Of a stretch of DNA of 64,000 nucleotides, positions 1 through 19,720 are shown in pieces. The notes below the pieces were generated by a model that made no database searches, had not been told where the DNA came from, and saw nothing but the letters and a program-made list of their open reading frames with translations. The position numbers and the translations under genes are program-made. The stretch spans positions 39,347,366 to 39,411,365 of the forward strand of contig NC_088777.1 in NCBI RefSeq assembly GCF_954871325.1. Reading direction: 5' to 3'. This DNA comes from Gordionus sp. m RMFG-2023. Its lineage: Eukaryota; Nematomorpha; Gordioida; Chordodea; Parachordodidae. How positions within the stretch are numbered: the first letter of the stretch is position 1; the number at the start of each line of letters is the position of its first letter.

Positions 1-125
1 TTTTTTTCGATAAGTTAATTGACCATTTAATTTATATTCAAGTATTCATAATTTTTTTTTTATAAATTATAAAATTTTGGCTAAAAAATTATTACCGATT
101 AAAAATAAATTTTAACGAATATTAC

Positions 126-9585
<9,460 letters not shown>

Positions 9586-10094
9586 TTGGAATGAATGAAT
9601 CTATAAAAGTATTTTGCACATGTTTTATAAAATAATTGAAGATTTTTTTAAATCTTGCTTCAAGATAACCTGTTATGTATTTATTTCTTTTTTTTGAAAT
9701 AAATTTTCTTAAAGATTTAAATGTTTAAAATTATAAGAATAATCAATCTTATTTATATGAATATCTGCGCAAAGTTATTTGTTTATATATCCAAACAAAT
9801 GTGTGCTAAGTTTTCTGATGTTAGTTATTCTCAGTAGCGTTGGGCGATAAAGAGGGAAGCACAAGGGTTAGAGCCTCCTAAAAAATTTGTATAGACCTTT
9901 GAATATTATTCTTAGAATTCTATAACGTATTATATATAGATTTGATATTATTTTTAAAATATTAATGACTATGTTATAATATTAGAAACTTTAATTTATT
10001 TAATAAGATAAAATTAATTGGGTCATTTGATATTTTATTTATGTAACCTAAATGATATATTTATTACATTTAACCACTCGCTTATATTTTATAA
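9586..10094. other. Spacer upstream of Miro with a decayed hAT-like end
   Basis: This should contain the Miro promoter, but no clear core-promoter motif stands out in the AT-rich sequence. At 9831-9900 the string agtagcg followed by gagcctcctaaaaaattt resembles the ends of the elements at 10103 and 46776, suggesting a relic terminus. Confidence 0.4.
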
Positions 10095-10102
10095 ATATAA
10101 CT

Positions 10103-12062
10103 CAGTGGCGTCACTGGGGGGGGGGGGCGGAGGGGCTCGAGCCCCCTGAAAAATTTGAATAGCCCCCTGAAGCAAAAATTTTTTTTAATGACTTCTTAAT
10201 ATCCCCTTGAAATAAATTTTTTTAATTGCTCCCAGAACAATTTCATTTATAATTCTATTGAGTAATATATAGATTTAATTTTATTATTTAAAAATTAATA
10301 AGACTATCTAAATTTTTATTATTTTAATTATTAGATTAGATTAATACATATAAATTATATTTTCACTATGTCAGTTTGCGAACAAATTCTGTGTTAAAAA
10401 TATATCAATATCACTCACTAAATATTAATTTAGCATTAAAAGTTGAATCTTTATTGACTTTTATTATTTAAATTATTATATAACCCTAATTAAATTAATA
10501 TAATCATTTATTAATTGAAAATTAACAAATTTATTTGTAATTAGCCGAGTTTAACATCACTAATCAACTATATTATTGATTTTAAATTTAATTATCATGT
10601 CTCTTTCTAAAATTAATTTCTAGGTCCAAATCCAAATAAGTATAAGAGATTTATTTATAAAAAGTAAGTAGACATATAGTTTATAATTCTCTATTATATA
10701 TAATTAATTATAAAATATTAGGTAAAATGGTAAAATGCCACTTTTGCAGACGTATTTGATAGTTATATAATATATTTCAGTTAATATTTTTAAAATTTTA
10801 CTAATCAATGCTTTTGATAATAAATATAAGTAACAATATGCTTTCAATTATTTAACGCTATCTATTTATTTAAAATATTATTATAATAAAACATCTTATT
10901 ATTGATCCCACAATGGATGTAATAAATTAAATATCTTTTCTTCTCTTTTTTTACGTGTTTTTAGGAAAGCTATTTTTTTCTTCTTTGAAAAACAGTTTTG
11001 AGTTAAATTTTTAATACGAATATATTTTAGATATTATTACAAACTGCTATTATTTTAAACCAACTAGAGATGGTGCGACAATAATATATAAAATTTTAAT
11101 TGCTTTCATGATATCACTCCGGTTCTTATTTTATAGTTACAAAATGTTTCATTTCTAATATGTCATCCTTGCCGTGTAAATAACTTAAGGCTTCAATATA
11201 TTTGCATAATTTCTTCTAAATATTTTTAGTGTTTTTCTTTCATCAATTTATCCAACATAATAAATTTTGATATGGGTTACCATCGTGAGTGTAATGGCTA
11301 TGACTATAAATTAACCAGCATCTATTATTTGTGTGGCTATGTAATTTAAGATTATTACTACAGCTGCTGAGAGCATATGATTACATATTTTAGATATACA
11401 ATAATGGCCAACTGTGTAGTCTATATATCATTAAAAATGGAAGATAATCTTTTATAAATTTAATAACTCACAATAATTTTCTCGATTACTTATCTAGCTT
11501 CCATCATGTCATCTAAGAGGAAGCTCTAACTACGATATATTTTTATGATTTGGATTGGTCGTTTATATTCTCTTCTTCAAGTATTGTTAATTTGGTAAGG
11601 CCTATAAATTTTTTCTTATTACCCCATTCTATAAAACATTGTCTAAAATGGTAACAGAGAGTTACATTAGTTTCTTGACCTTTGTCAATGTAAGTTGCTA
11701 AAAATTATATAGCCTTATGTGGTTTTTAAAAAACCATTATTAATTGAGGCAAATTAATTAACCTTTTTATCACTTGTTTAGACACAAAATTCTTTTATAT
11801 CAACCATCGAAAATATTTTATACTGTAATAAATAGATTTTGTATTAAAAAATTTTATTCTTAGATATGTCTTGTATTGTTTTAATTATTTATATGTTAGT
11901 TTATTTTGTATGCTAAATTTAATAAATGACAAAATATGAAATTCAGAATAATTGTTTAGAGTTAGCAAATTTTAAAAAAGTATAATATATTAATATAAAA
12001 CCCGGCCAATAAAATTTTTTTAGTTGAGCCCCCTGAGATTGTAAAGGCTAGCGACGCCCCTG
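10103..12062. mobile_element. hAT-like TIR element with subterminal poly-G, no intact coding
   Basis: The left end CAGTGGCGTCACT is followed by a run of 12 G and then gagccccctg. The right end, reverse-complemented, starts CAGGGGCGTCGCTAG followed by a similar ctcagggggctc. Flanks atataact (10095-10102) and ctataatt (12063-12070) match at 6 of 8 positions, compatible with an old 8-bp hAT target duplication. I do not recognise coding sequence in the 1.96-kb interior, so it is either a non-autonomous element or badly eroded. Confidence 0.6.
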
Positions 12063-12489
12063 CTATAATTTATATAATTCTTTTATTATTCAATTTATAT
12101 TATGTTATAATCAAATTGTACTGTAAGTTAAGTAACATGTTTAACCACACAAACATATTTAATCCTTTATTTATTTTTTTATATTTTTATTATTCAAATT
12201 AACATCCCTTTAGCTAGAACTTTAGATATATTTTGATTCATTATATAAAATTAATAAAAAAGTATTTTTTCTTAACTCATCCCTGTAACATCGTTTAGAT
12301 TATATAAGTTATTATTAAATAAGTGTTATTTTAATCGCTGATTTGCTTACATCACTATCTGTCCATCCTTTAATCAACTCTTGAAATATACAACCGTTCC
12401 TTACCATTATAGTCCGGTATGTAAAAATTTTTTTTAGGTAGCACTTGTGCATGACAGGTCTTATAAACAAAAATCGGGCAGCACTTTGG
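12063..12489. other. Spacer with tandem hairpin-like unit at its right end
   Basis: AT-rich to about 12430. From 12438 there are two related units, GTAGCACTTGTGC and GCAGCACTTTGGTGC. Each holds a short GCAC/GTGC inverted repeat and is followed by GACAGGTCTTA; the second is split by the hAT insertion at 12498. Confidence 0.5.
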
Positions 12490-12497
12490 TGCGACAG

Positions 12498-14614
12498 CAG
12501 GCGCGTACGCAGGAATTTGGTCTGGGGGGGGGATAATAAAATTTTTTAAGAAATATTATTGTTTTTTAAAAATATCAAGCATAAATTTATTAGGACTAAT
12601 AACTATTTCTAATACACAATTTTAAATTAATGTGAATTATAAAAAAATTATATGTAAAGAATCACTTAATTAAATGACCAAAAATAGAAATTTGAATTTT
12701 TTGAGCTTTAAAATTTATATAGAGTATAAAAAATTTAAATGTTAGAAATATAAATTAATACACAAAAAGCTTAGGGAATAATTGTATTTTGTATGTTATA
12801 TTATTTACAATGTAAAATCCAATCTTCGTTGAGATTGAGCTAATTTTTCAATTATCTCATCCTTGCTTGTTGTCAAATGCCTATGAATATTCAAAAGTTC
12901 CAAACCTTTCAATCTACTTTCAAAAGTTGTACTTCTTGGTATGTTTTTCAGAGACGTGCAAGCCCGGCCCCCGGGCCGAACCGTATGGCCAAGCCCGAAA
13001 TTTTTTAAAAAAAACACCAGGGCTGAGCCTGAATTTAAAAAAAAAACATCTAGGCCGGGCCTGAAAATTTTTTTTAAAAAAATATCCGGGCCGGATTGTA
13101 TATTTTAAAACAGCCTATATTTGAAATCGTTATTATTAGCTATAAAAATCAAAAATAAATAAAATTTATTTTAAAAAAATCCGGGTCGGGCCTGAAAATT
13201 TTATTTTAAAAAAGGCCGGGCCGGGCCTGAAAATTGAGCTTATCCGTAATAATCTTTAAAAAAATCCGGGTCGTGCCCCGCAAATAGTATCTCTGCAGGG
13301 CTCTGATATTCTTCTTAAAAAAGAGAATGTTCTCTCATTAGTTTATTATTGGGAAGAGTTGCTAATATATATCTAAACTCTTTTAATACATTGGGAATAT
13401 AATCTAAAATGTGTTTAAAATAATGCAGAGCATCCAAAGCATTTTTTGGGACTGTATCAACCATAGTTAATCTTATAAACATAGTTATTCAGCTAATAAG
13501 GCATCATAAGACACTTTAACATCTTCATGATAAAAATCCAACAAATATTTTTTTTTCTATCACCATCTGAAAAAGGTTGGGAAGGCTTTTATGGAAATAA
13601 TATTTGCAGATTGGTAAGTGCTGCATAATGAATTAAAAACCATTCATTTATTTGGTTTATAAATTTGTATCTAAGATATACTCTTCTACTGGTCCTATAT
13701 TAATGTTTTAACTATGAGCTTGCCTTGCTGCAAGTCGAGTGAGACAAATATTAAACACCTATAGCTCTGCTTTTGACTTAACAATAACATATAAAATATG
13801 AAATTCTTCATTAACATTAGCCCTAATTTCCTTGAATTCTAATAAAATGCTCTCCGCTATTCTCATCTTCTTAATCAAGTCATCATGTCATGTTTTTGAA
13901 AAGTAATACATAAAATAATTATACATTCTAATGAGAAAAAAAATTTGGAATAAGCATTGAATCCATTAATTTTCCTGCTTCTAAGGAAAAATTTCTTTCA
14001 GGCCATTGTGATATGTCAGTAATAGCAAATAATCGGCTCTTCTAACTCCATAAAAGCTGTTACTGCTTGATGGCGGAGACTCTATCTCGTAGGACAAGGT
14101 TGCAATTTCTTTCTCCCTGTTGGACAATTTCAGAATAATTATTATTTGACTAGAAATTTATATATGGTAAATATTACGCCACTAAAAATTTGAAAATAAT
14201 AAGATAATATTAAGCTGAAAAACTTGAAATCGAAATTAATTGATAAACTTAGTGATGAATATGATAATAGATGTAATTAAATATATATTTAATATGAGAT
14301 AGGAATAAATATTAACAAATATAAATTAATATAGTACAGTGTAAATTTAATTCAAAACATTTCCATATTTATATTAATTTATTTGAAAATAAAATTATTT
14401 GACTTGTAAAAAGTTGTTAAAATAACATATTTATATATTCTTATCAATTTTTACAAGTTAAAATTTTTATTTACAAACGAATTAAAAATATTTTTAATTA
14501 AATCTGGACAACACTCTAAACAAAAATATTTTTGAAAAATATATCTGGCATCTGCATTTTTTGGCTTTGGTGGTGGATTTGTCCCCCTGCCCCCCCCCGC
14601 TGCGTACGCCAATG
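12498..14614 (-). mobile_element. hAT transposon copy A (ZMYM1/52-kDa-repressor-like), with TSD
   Basis: Termini are CAGGCGCGTACGCAG on the left and CATTGGCGTACGCAG on the right (reverse-complemented). Each is followed by a G/C run of about 8-9 nt. Perfect 8-bp target duplication tgcgacag at 12490-12497 and 14615-14622. Coding runs on the minus strand from about 14100 to 12800. It ends in a typical hAT dimerisation stretch: RSTTFESRLKGLELLNIHRH, then DEIIEKLAQSQRRLDFTL. Upstream sequence at 13400-13740 matches copy B (37611-40013) nearly base for base. Stops and a nested 357-bp element at 12949-13305 show it is inactive. Confidence 0.88.
12949..13305. repeat. GGGCC-rich miniature element nested in hAT copy A
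   Basis: Bounded by CAGAGACGTGCA on the left and, inverted, CAGAGCCCTGCAGAG on the right. It contains several CCGGGCCGGGCCTGAAAA-like repeats separated by A-runs. The related hAT copy B lacks it: there the flanking aagaagaata continues directly into aaaacatacc (near 39350), which shows the empty site and defines the insertion. Confidence 0.75.
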
Positions 14615-14735
14615 TGCGACAGGTCTTACTAAAAGTATTAGCGCGATAGTCGCTTACAGATAAGAGGATTCTGGTCAACTCCTTTTTACATTCTACCTAA
14701 ATACAATGCTTAATTACTCTAAACAAAATATCAAC

Positions 14736-14888
14736 CTAAAACCTAATTGTTTTTAATAAATCTCTGTCTCTCCGCCTCACTAATTTCTTAAAACAAATCC
14801 GCCTTTTGGTCTCAATAATATCCTGATACAATTCCTCCTTTCGGTTATAATATAAATGAGCCCTGTGGTCATAATATGAAAGCGACAT
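14736..14888 (-). CDS. Putative 50-aa basic protein or first exon, unknown function
   Basis: An ATG-to-TAG ORF of 51 codons starting MSLSYYDHRAHLYYNRK and ending RRRDRDLLKTIRF. The composition is unlike chance AT-rich ORFs here: many Arg, Lys, Glu and Asp and mixed-GC codons. No membrane segment, and I do not recognise a family. It begins 123 nt beyond the right end of hAT copy A. It could be a genuine microprotein, an exon of a larger gene, or a remnant of mobile-element coding. No homology or transcript evidence is available here. Confidence 0.35.
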   Translation of the reverse strand: MSLSYYDHRAHLYYNRKEELYQDIIETKRRICFKKLVRRRDRDLLKTIRF

Positions 14889-15570
14889 TTGTCATTAATA
14901 TATATATCCTCTATTAAAAAAATTCGTTGATCCGTCTTGGCCACCACTATTTTAAAAATGGTTCAATTTGTGGGATTCTCAGTTATTGTTTTTTATTTTT
15001 TACAATATATTATATATATGTTTGTTTTTACCTTTTTATTTTTGTCATTGTACTTATTTCTTTGTTACCTTCGTACGAAAATAATTTTTTTTTAAATAAA
15101 TTTATTCGTGGAAAAAATAATTTGGAAGAAAATAATGATTTTTAGTTTTTTTCTCTTTTTATAATCATTAAAAATAACTATAAATTGATTAATAATATAA
15201 TTAATTTAAAAACACATGACATAAATAATTTTTTATAATTACTTATTTTTATATATTTTACAAATAATAATAATAATATATTATAAGAATGATTACGCTA
15301 GATAATCAAAAAAATATTCATCACCAAGAATAAATGAATGAATTTACAATTTAACACAAAAAACGACCCACATAACAGTTTTGAACGGTTAACGCTACAT
15401 GATTTGATAATATTATACATAATAAACCATGCTTACACATTTTTAGACAGATCACATATGTATTTATTACATTTGCTGATGTGAATTGAAGAAATTCACT
15501 CGCGAAATTTAAAAAAACATCTACTTACTTAATCAAGGATAGCTATTTTTATTGCATGGGGTATAATCTT
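14889..15570. other. AT-rich spacer with a short hydrophobic ORF
   Basis: Within it, 14958-15095 (plus) opens with ATG and encodes about 45 mostly hydrophobic residues (start MVQFVGFSVIVFYFL). An overlapping frame is equally hydrophobic, which poly-T/A sequence readily produces. I do not call it a gene. Confidence 0.3.
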
Positions 15571-15807
15571 CTACTCGTACGTTAGAGATGAAGAGACGCA
15601 TCTGTACTTCCATATTAGTGGCTTCCCAAGGGTCCAAGGTATGGTTGTCATACCATTAGGTCTTATGCCATCTATTTGAGAAAGATTTGTGGGCTCAAGA
15701 TGACTCGGAATGTGGGCAGCTGTTAAACCTCGATTTATTACATGATTTATTACTGAGTGGTGCTGGTGTCGCCCTCGACTATATATACAATTAAGGCCTT
15801 GTTCCAT
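15571..15807 (-). mobile_element. Non-LTR retrotransposon C-terminal fragment
   Basis: The minus strand encodes HSVINHVINRGLTAAHIPSH, then DGIRPNGMTTIPWTLGKPL and IWKYRCVSSSL. The pattern 'H..IN..L.R.L..A.IP...EP..L...DG.RP.G.T.IPW..G..L.WD.T' is widespread at the C-terminus of reverse-transcriptase polyproteins of non-LTR elements in invertebrates. Here it stands alone without a reverse transcriptase, so it is a truncated relic. The clade cannot be fixed from so short a piece. Confidence 0.55.
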
Positions 15808-15972
15808 TGAATAGATGGGTGATTTGATTCAAGCATGTGGCTGTAAGATGTCACAGCCTAGACATAAAGCAATGGCAACTTGGTATTTTAAAAATGTAAT
15901 AAATTTGATAACAATAAATTGACATGCATAATAATTAGTTGAAAAGTGCGACAGAAAGCCTCCATAATTTAA

Positions 15973-17418
15973 CTAGACTGATTTTGAAATCTCAACATGA
16001 TTATTATAGGATTTATTATTATTATAACATATAAATCTATGAAATTTTCTTTTAAAATGATTTCTAAAACTTTTGTTAGTACACATGTGAGATATAAAAT
16101 TCATGGCGGAGTGTGCAAGTGCCAATTCCTGTGCCGCTATCACAAAGGTAAAAGTGTTTCTATTTACGTAACCATTATTATTTTTGGTTAAAATAAAATA
16201 TAAGGACAAAGGTAGCACACCTATCAAATATGCGACTACCAGGATAAGTATAGCAAACATTAGTAATTGATCTTCCTTTTTATATGTTATCGTATGAATC
16301 TTTGCGGTCTTTTTATGAATTATGTTATTTGCAGTATTGTCAATACTAATATTAAGATTCGATTTGACAACACTAATAATACCTATATTTTTCCCATACT
16401 GTCCTAAAATTTTCTTCTTGGATATTACCCTTTTAAAATTTATCAAGGTGCTTGTACTAAAAAATATCATTAAAAAAATAGGAGAATAAACCGTGATAAA
16501 TTCTCTGATCCAAAGGGCAATTCTATAATAAAAATTAGTTAACATCATATAATTTTCAAGAGTTTCATAATATATGGTGTGATGTTCATTATTTAAGTAA
16601 ATTGTGGATTTGTTTAAAGGTAACGAATACTTTTCATAGATATCGTCTTTGGTCAATATAACAATTTTGCAAAAGGAAATGTATGTAGCATTAAAATCAC
16701 AAAAAGCATCAGAAGCATTTTTAAATTTTTTATTCACTAAATAAGTATTTAGCAATACATCCTGACATATATCGTAATAACTAGACATTTTCAAAAATAT
16801 TTCATATGGAAAATCCGGTTTGACTTCAGAAATATAAAATCTAAATAATTGCATAAAAGCTCCGATTGCGCAAATAACTAATATAACGAGTGGCATTGCA
16901 ACTTTTTTTGGCAATGGTACTTGCGTCCATTTCTTATATTTTAATGGATGACAAATAGCTATGTAACGATCAAATGATAAGCAGGCTATCAACATGCCTC
17001 CAGATTTCATTCCCATTAAACCTAAGACCACGACAAATTTTGAAAGGATATAATTGTAATAATAATTAAATCGAAACCTCCAGTCAAAATATTTAGCCAA
17101 ATAATACATATTAGGATAGTTTAAAAACATGATGCAAGTTTCAATGTCTACAAGTGAGAGCCAGCGCACAAAGAAATATATAGGAATATCCGGCTTTATA
17201 TCACTCAACACTATCAACGTTAGTATATTACCGATAATACCAGATAATATAAATATCATACCAAATATTCCGTGACCTAAGAATGCTATATGCAATACAT
17301 CGTGCAATTTAGAATCCTTGGCTAACTTTAAATGATAGTTTTGTTCAATGATTGTAAAAAAATCTTGCTTAGAAACTGAACTTAGTTCAATATATGATTG
17401 ATTTAAAAAACAATTCAT
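15973..17418 (-). CDS. Class A (rhodopsin-like) G protein-coupled receptor, intronless
   Basis: A 481-aa single-exon seven-transmembrane receptor. TM1 about 46-72 with the GN motif (GIIGNILTLIV); TM2 about 80-104 (LSLVD); TM3 about 122-148 followed by DRYIAICHP (150-158); TM4 about 172-195; TM5 about 306-328; TM6 about 384-410 with a proline but no CWxP; TM7 about 422-445, where NSxxNPxxY is replaced by HSAMNFISH. The segment between TM4 and TM5 is about 110 residues, unusually long, and carries NAS and NAT glycosylation sequons. The usual TM3 cysteine is absent, although the ECL1 Trp (FDWRF) is present. The fold suggests a peptide-type receptor (FMRFamide-receptor-like is one possibility), but the ligand is unknown. 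The C-tail is basic. The ORF is intact, with an A-rich leader before the ATG. Confidence 0.85.
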   Translation of the reverse strand: MNCFLNQSYIELSSVSKQDFFTIIEQNYHLKLAKDSKLHDVLHIAFLGHGIFGMIFILSGIIGNILTLIVLSDIKPDIPIYFFVRWLSLVDIETCIMFLNYPNMYYLAKYFDWRFRFNYYYNYILSKFVVVLGLMGMKSGGMLIACLSFDRYIAICHPLKYKKWTQVPLPKKVAMPLVILVICAIGAFMQLFRFYISEVKPDFPYEIFLKMSSYYDICQDVLLNTYLVNKKFKNASDAFCDFNATYISFCKIVILTKDDIYEKYSLPLNKSTIYLNNEHHTIYYETLENYMMLTNFYYRIALWIREFITVYSPIFLMIFFSTSTLINFKRVISKKKILGQYGKNIGIISVVKSNLNISIDNTANNIIHKKTAKIHTITYKKEDQLLMFAILILVVAYLIGVLPLSLYFILTKNNNGYVNRNTFTFVIAAQELALAHSAMNFISHMCTNKSFRNHFKRKFHRFICYNNNKSYNNHVEISKSV

Positions 17419-18649
17419 ATTCTAATTTATTTTAAAATGGTTAGAAAAATTATTCGAAAATTCAAATAAGATAATCGAGTTAAAAAAATTTTTTTAGGAA
17501 AATACAAACCAAACTATATATAATGAATTAAGTCCAAATATTGTAGCTAATAATGATTTTTTCTGGTTAATTATTTTAGTTCGTTTTATAAAACGTCAAG
17601 TGGCCATTTAAAACAAGAGTAAAATGCTAAAATTATGTTTTAACAATTTACTGAGTTAATGTAAAAATAGGAGTTTTAAACACATTATATAAGTTACTCT
17701 AATAAAGTTTTGTTTTTACACATATGTTGATAATGTAAAGGTCCAATAAGTATAATTCACGTTGTCTGTTTTTCTTTTGTATATTTTAAAATAGTTTACT
17801 AAAATGACAAAACATTATATTATACAATTCCTGACATTTAAAGTGCTTTTAAAATCATGAAATTTAAATGCTGTTTATCCTATACTAAATATAATAGGTT
17901 TAATATTCTTAAATGGAGAGCCAAAGTATATCAATATGTAATATATTTTTCGACATAATAGAATAAAGTATAATTTTTTATTTTAAAGAAAATAAATATA
18001 ATTATATATAGGTTAAATCGAAATTGTTATAATTTTCAAATTTATTGGTATTACCCAGCAGAAGTTACCAGAGTGATTTAATTTCTCGCCTCGAGTCTGA
18101 ACCAAAAATAATAAAATTGGTTAAAATAACCATTAGAGTTGAGTACTCCAGAAGGAAACCTCAAGGCTCATAAGAATTACGGACTCAGAAGCCCAGTCTC
18201 CCCTACACTCTGAATTTTTTTCTCCAGTTAAGATTGGAAAACTGTAGAAAAATTTGTGGCCTCATTAGAGCCGTTAAAGGAAGCAATCATAATGTTCCAA
18301 AAAGAGAGCATTTTTCCAGGTGACTTTATAGGTCATTGAACCAAATGTTAAATAAGGCTTCAAAAAATTAATTCCCTTTTATCACAAAACTTAATTTCAA
18401 CTCTCAACAAAAGGGAATGCAGATCTAACTGCATTGCCATCCACGGCTCTCTTTCTTGACCTCCTCCCACCCAACATACAATTTACTATACTAATTATTT
18501 TTTTTATTATACAGTTTTTTATATAGATTCTAATTTACAAATAGTTTACATATTTTTAATATATATTTTTAAATTACGTAAAAAAAAATATTATAGATTC
18601 ATTTTACGATTATATACAAAATAAAGTTAATATTGTCTTAAAAAAAATA
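17419..18649. other. Intergenic region upstream of the GPCR, with a GC-richer unassigned block
   Basis: 17419-18040 is plain AT-rich sequence. 18050-18480 is clearly less AT-rich than its surroundings and has clustered direct motifs (agggaatgcagatctaactgc, ctcccacccaac), but every frame has stops and no family is recognised. It may be an old element. Confidence 0.4.
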
Positions 18650-18657
18650 TTTGAATT

Positions 18658-18735
18658 TGCCTCGTCAAATGAACGAATCATATTTGACATGTCAAATTAC
18701 CGAATCGTATTTGACCGGTCAAATACACAACCCTG
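18658..18735. repeat. Cluster of palindromic TTTGAC-type sites ending in CCCTG
   Basis: Contains TTTGACATGTCAAA and TTTGACCGGTCAAA perfect palindromes plus flanking half-sites, then acacaaccctg. Read on the minus strand this starts CAGGGTTGTGTATTTGAC, the look of a hAT terminus with subterminal transposase-binding palindromes. The partner end was not found. Confidence 0.5.
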
Positions 18736-19089
18736 TTAAACCTGTAATTTATTCATTAAAAGTCAGCAGAATATCTATAAAATTATTTAAAGTCATATAT
18801 TTAATAGTTTTGTGCATCAATGGTGTTGTATAAAAATAAATTATAAAATAATCGAAATTATCTATATTTTTCGAATATGTAAGGTTATCTAGAAACTTAT
18901 TTTTGAATAAAAAGAAAGTTATGATTTTTTCTATAGAAAAGAATACTCAAACATTCTTATTTTTTAAGTATGAGGATAATTTTACCTCAAGGTAACTATT
19001 GGTATTTTTTTTACCATATTTAGCATTAACAAAACAGAAAAGATCAAATTATATATTTATAAGTAGATTAAAGATTAATTCAAAAAAGT

Positions 19090-19720
19090 AACGTGTTACT
19101 CGTTATTTGAAAAATTAACTTAGTGCTCAACACAGCTTTCCCCGTGCTAAACACACGTTTGCAGAGGATGGGAGGGTTGTTTTATATTTAATAAATAATA
19201 ATTTTAATTAAGAGAATTTATTAAAAATAAAAGAATAATCTTTTTTGAAAAAAACTTAATTGATCATTTTCAAAAGAATCTTCATTCAGATCCTCATAAT
19301 TTTTTTTATATCTTTATCAAAGAATAATCTGGTATGTGTGCTGTTTATTAAAGGAATCAAGTTTTCTTTTTTGGTCAATATATTAAACTGGAAATAAATT
19401 CAAGTTTTCTATCTAGGTTGACCTCTAATTTTATCCAGGAACAATCCAATTTAAATAGCGGGTGAATTATTGCTGATAGTATATACTCATTTTTATAGAT
19501 GTGTTCGAAATGAGAATAAATAAAATCAAAATATAAATTGTAAACAAAATTTAACTGTATACCTATCTATGTCTTGCAGGATTGTATATAAGTGGCTTAT
19601 AAAGCTTGAAATTATTTAAAGCCATTGTTTTAAGTTTTTCTATTATAATAATTACCGTGGGAGTGAGATATCCCAAATGCTCTAAAATCGAAAGAGCCGT
19701 AACAACAGGTTCCATAACTA
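19090..19720 (-). mobile_element. hAT transposase relic
   Basis: The minus strand carries, from 19718 downward, EPVVTALSILEHLGYLTPTV and then KPLIYNPARHR. Near 19160-19110 follows KRVFSTGKAVLSTKL, matching the hAT dimerisation motif (SAxxERxFSxxGxxxxxxR). The order agrees with a hobo/Ac-like C-terminal third. Stops and frame changes interrupt it. It resembles the element at 26335-27745. Confidence 0.6.
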
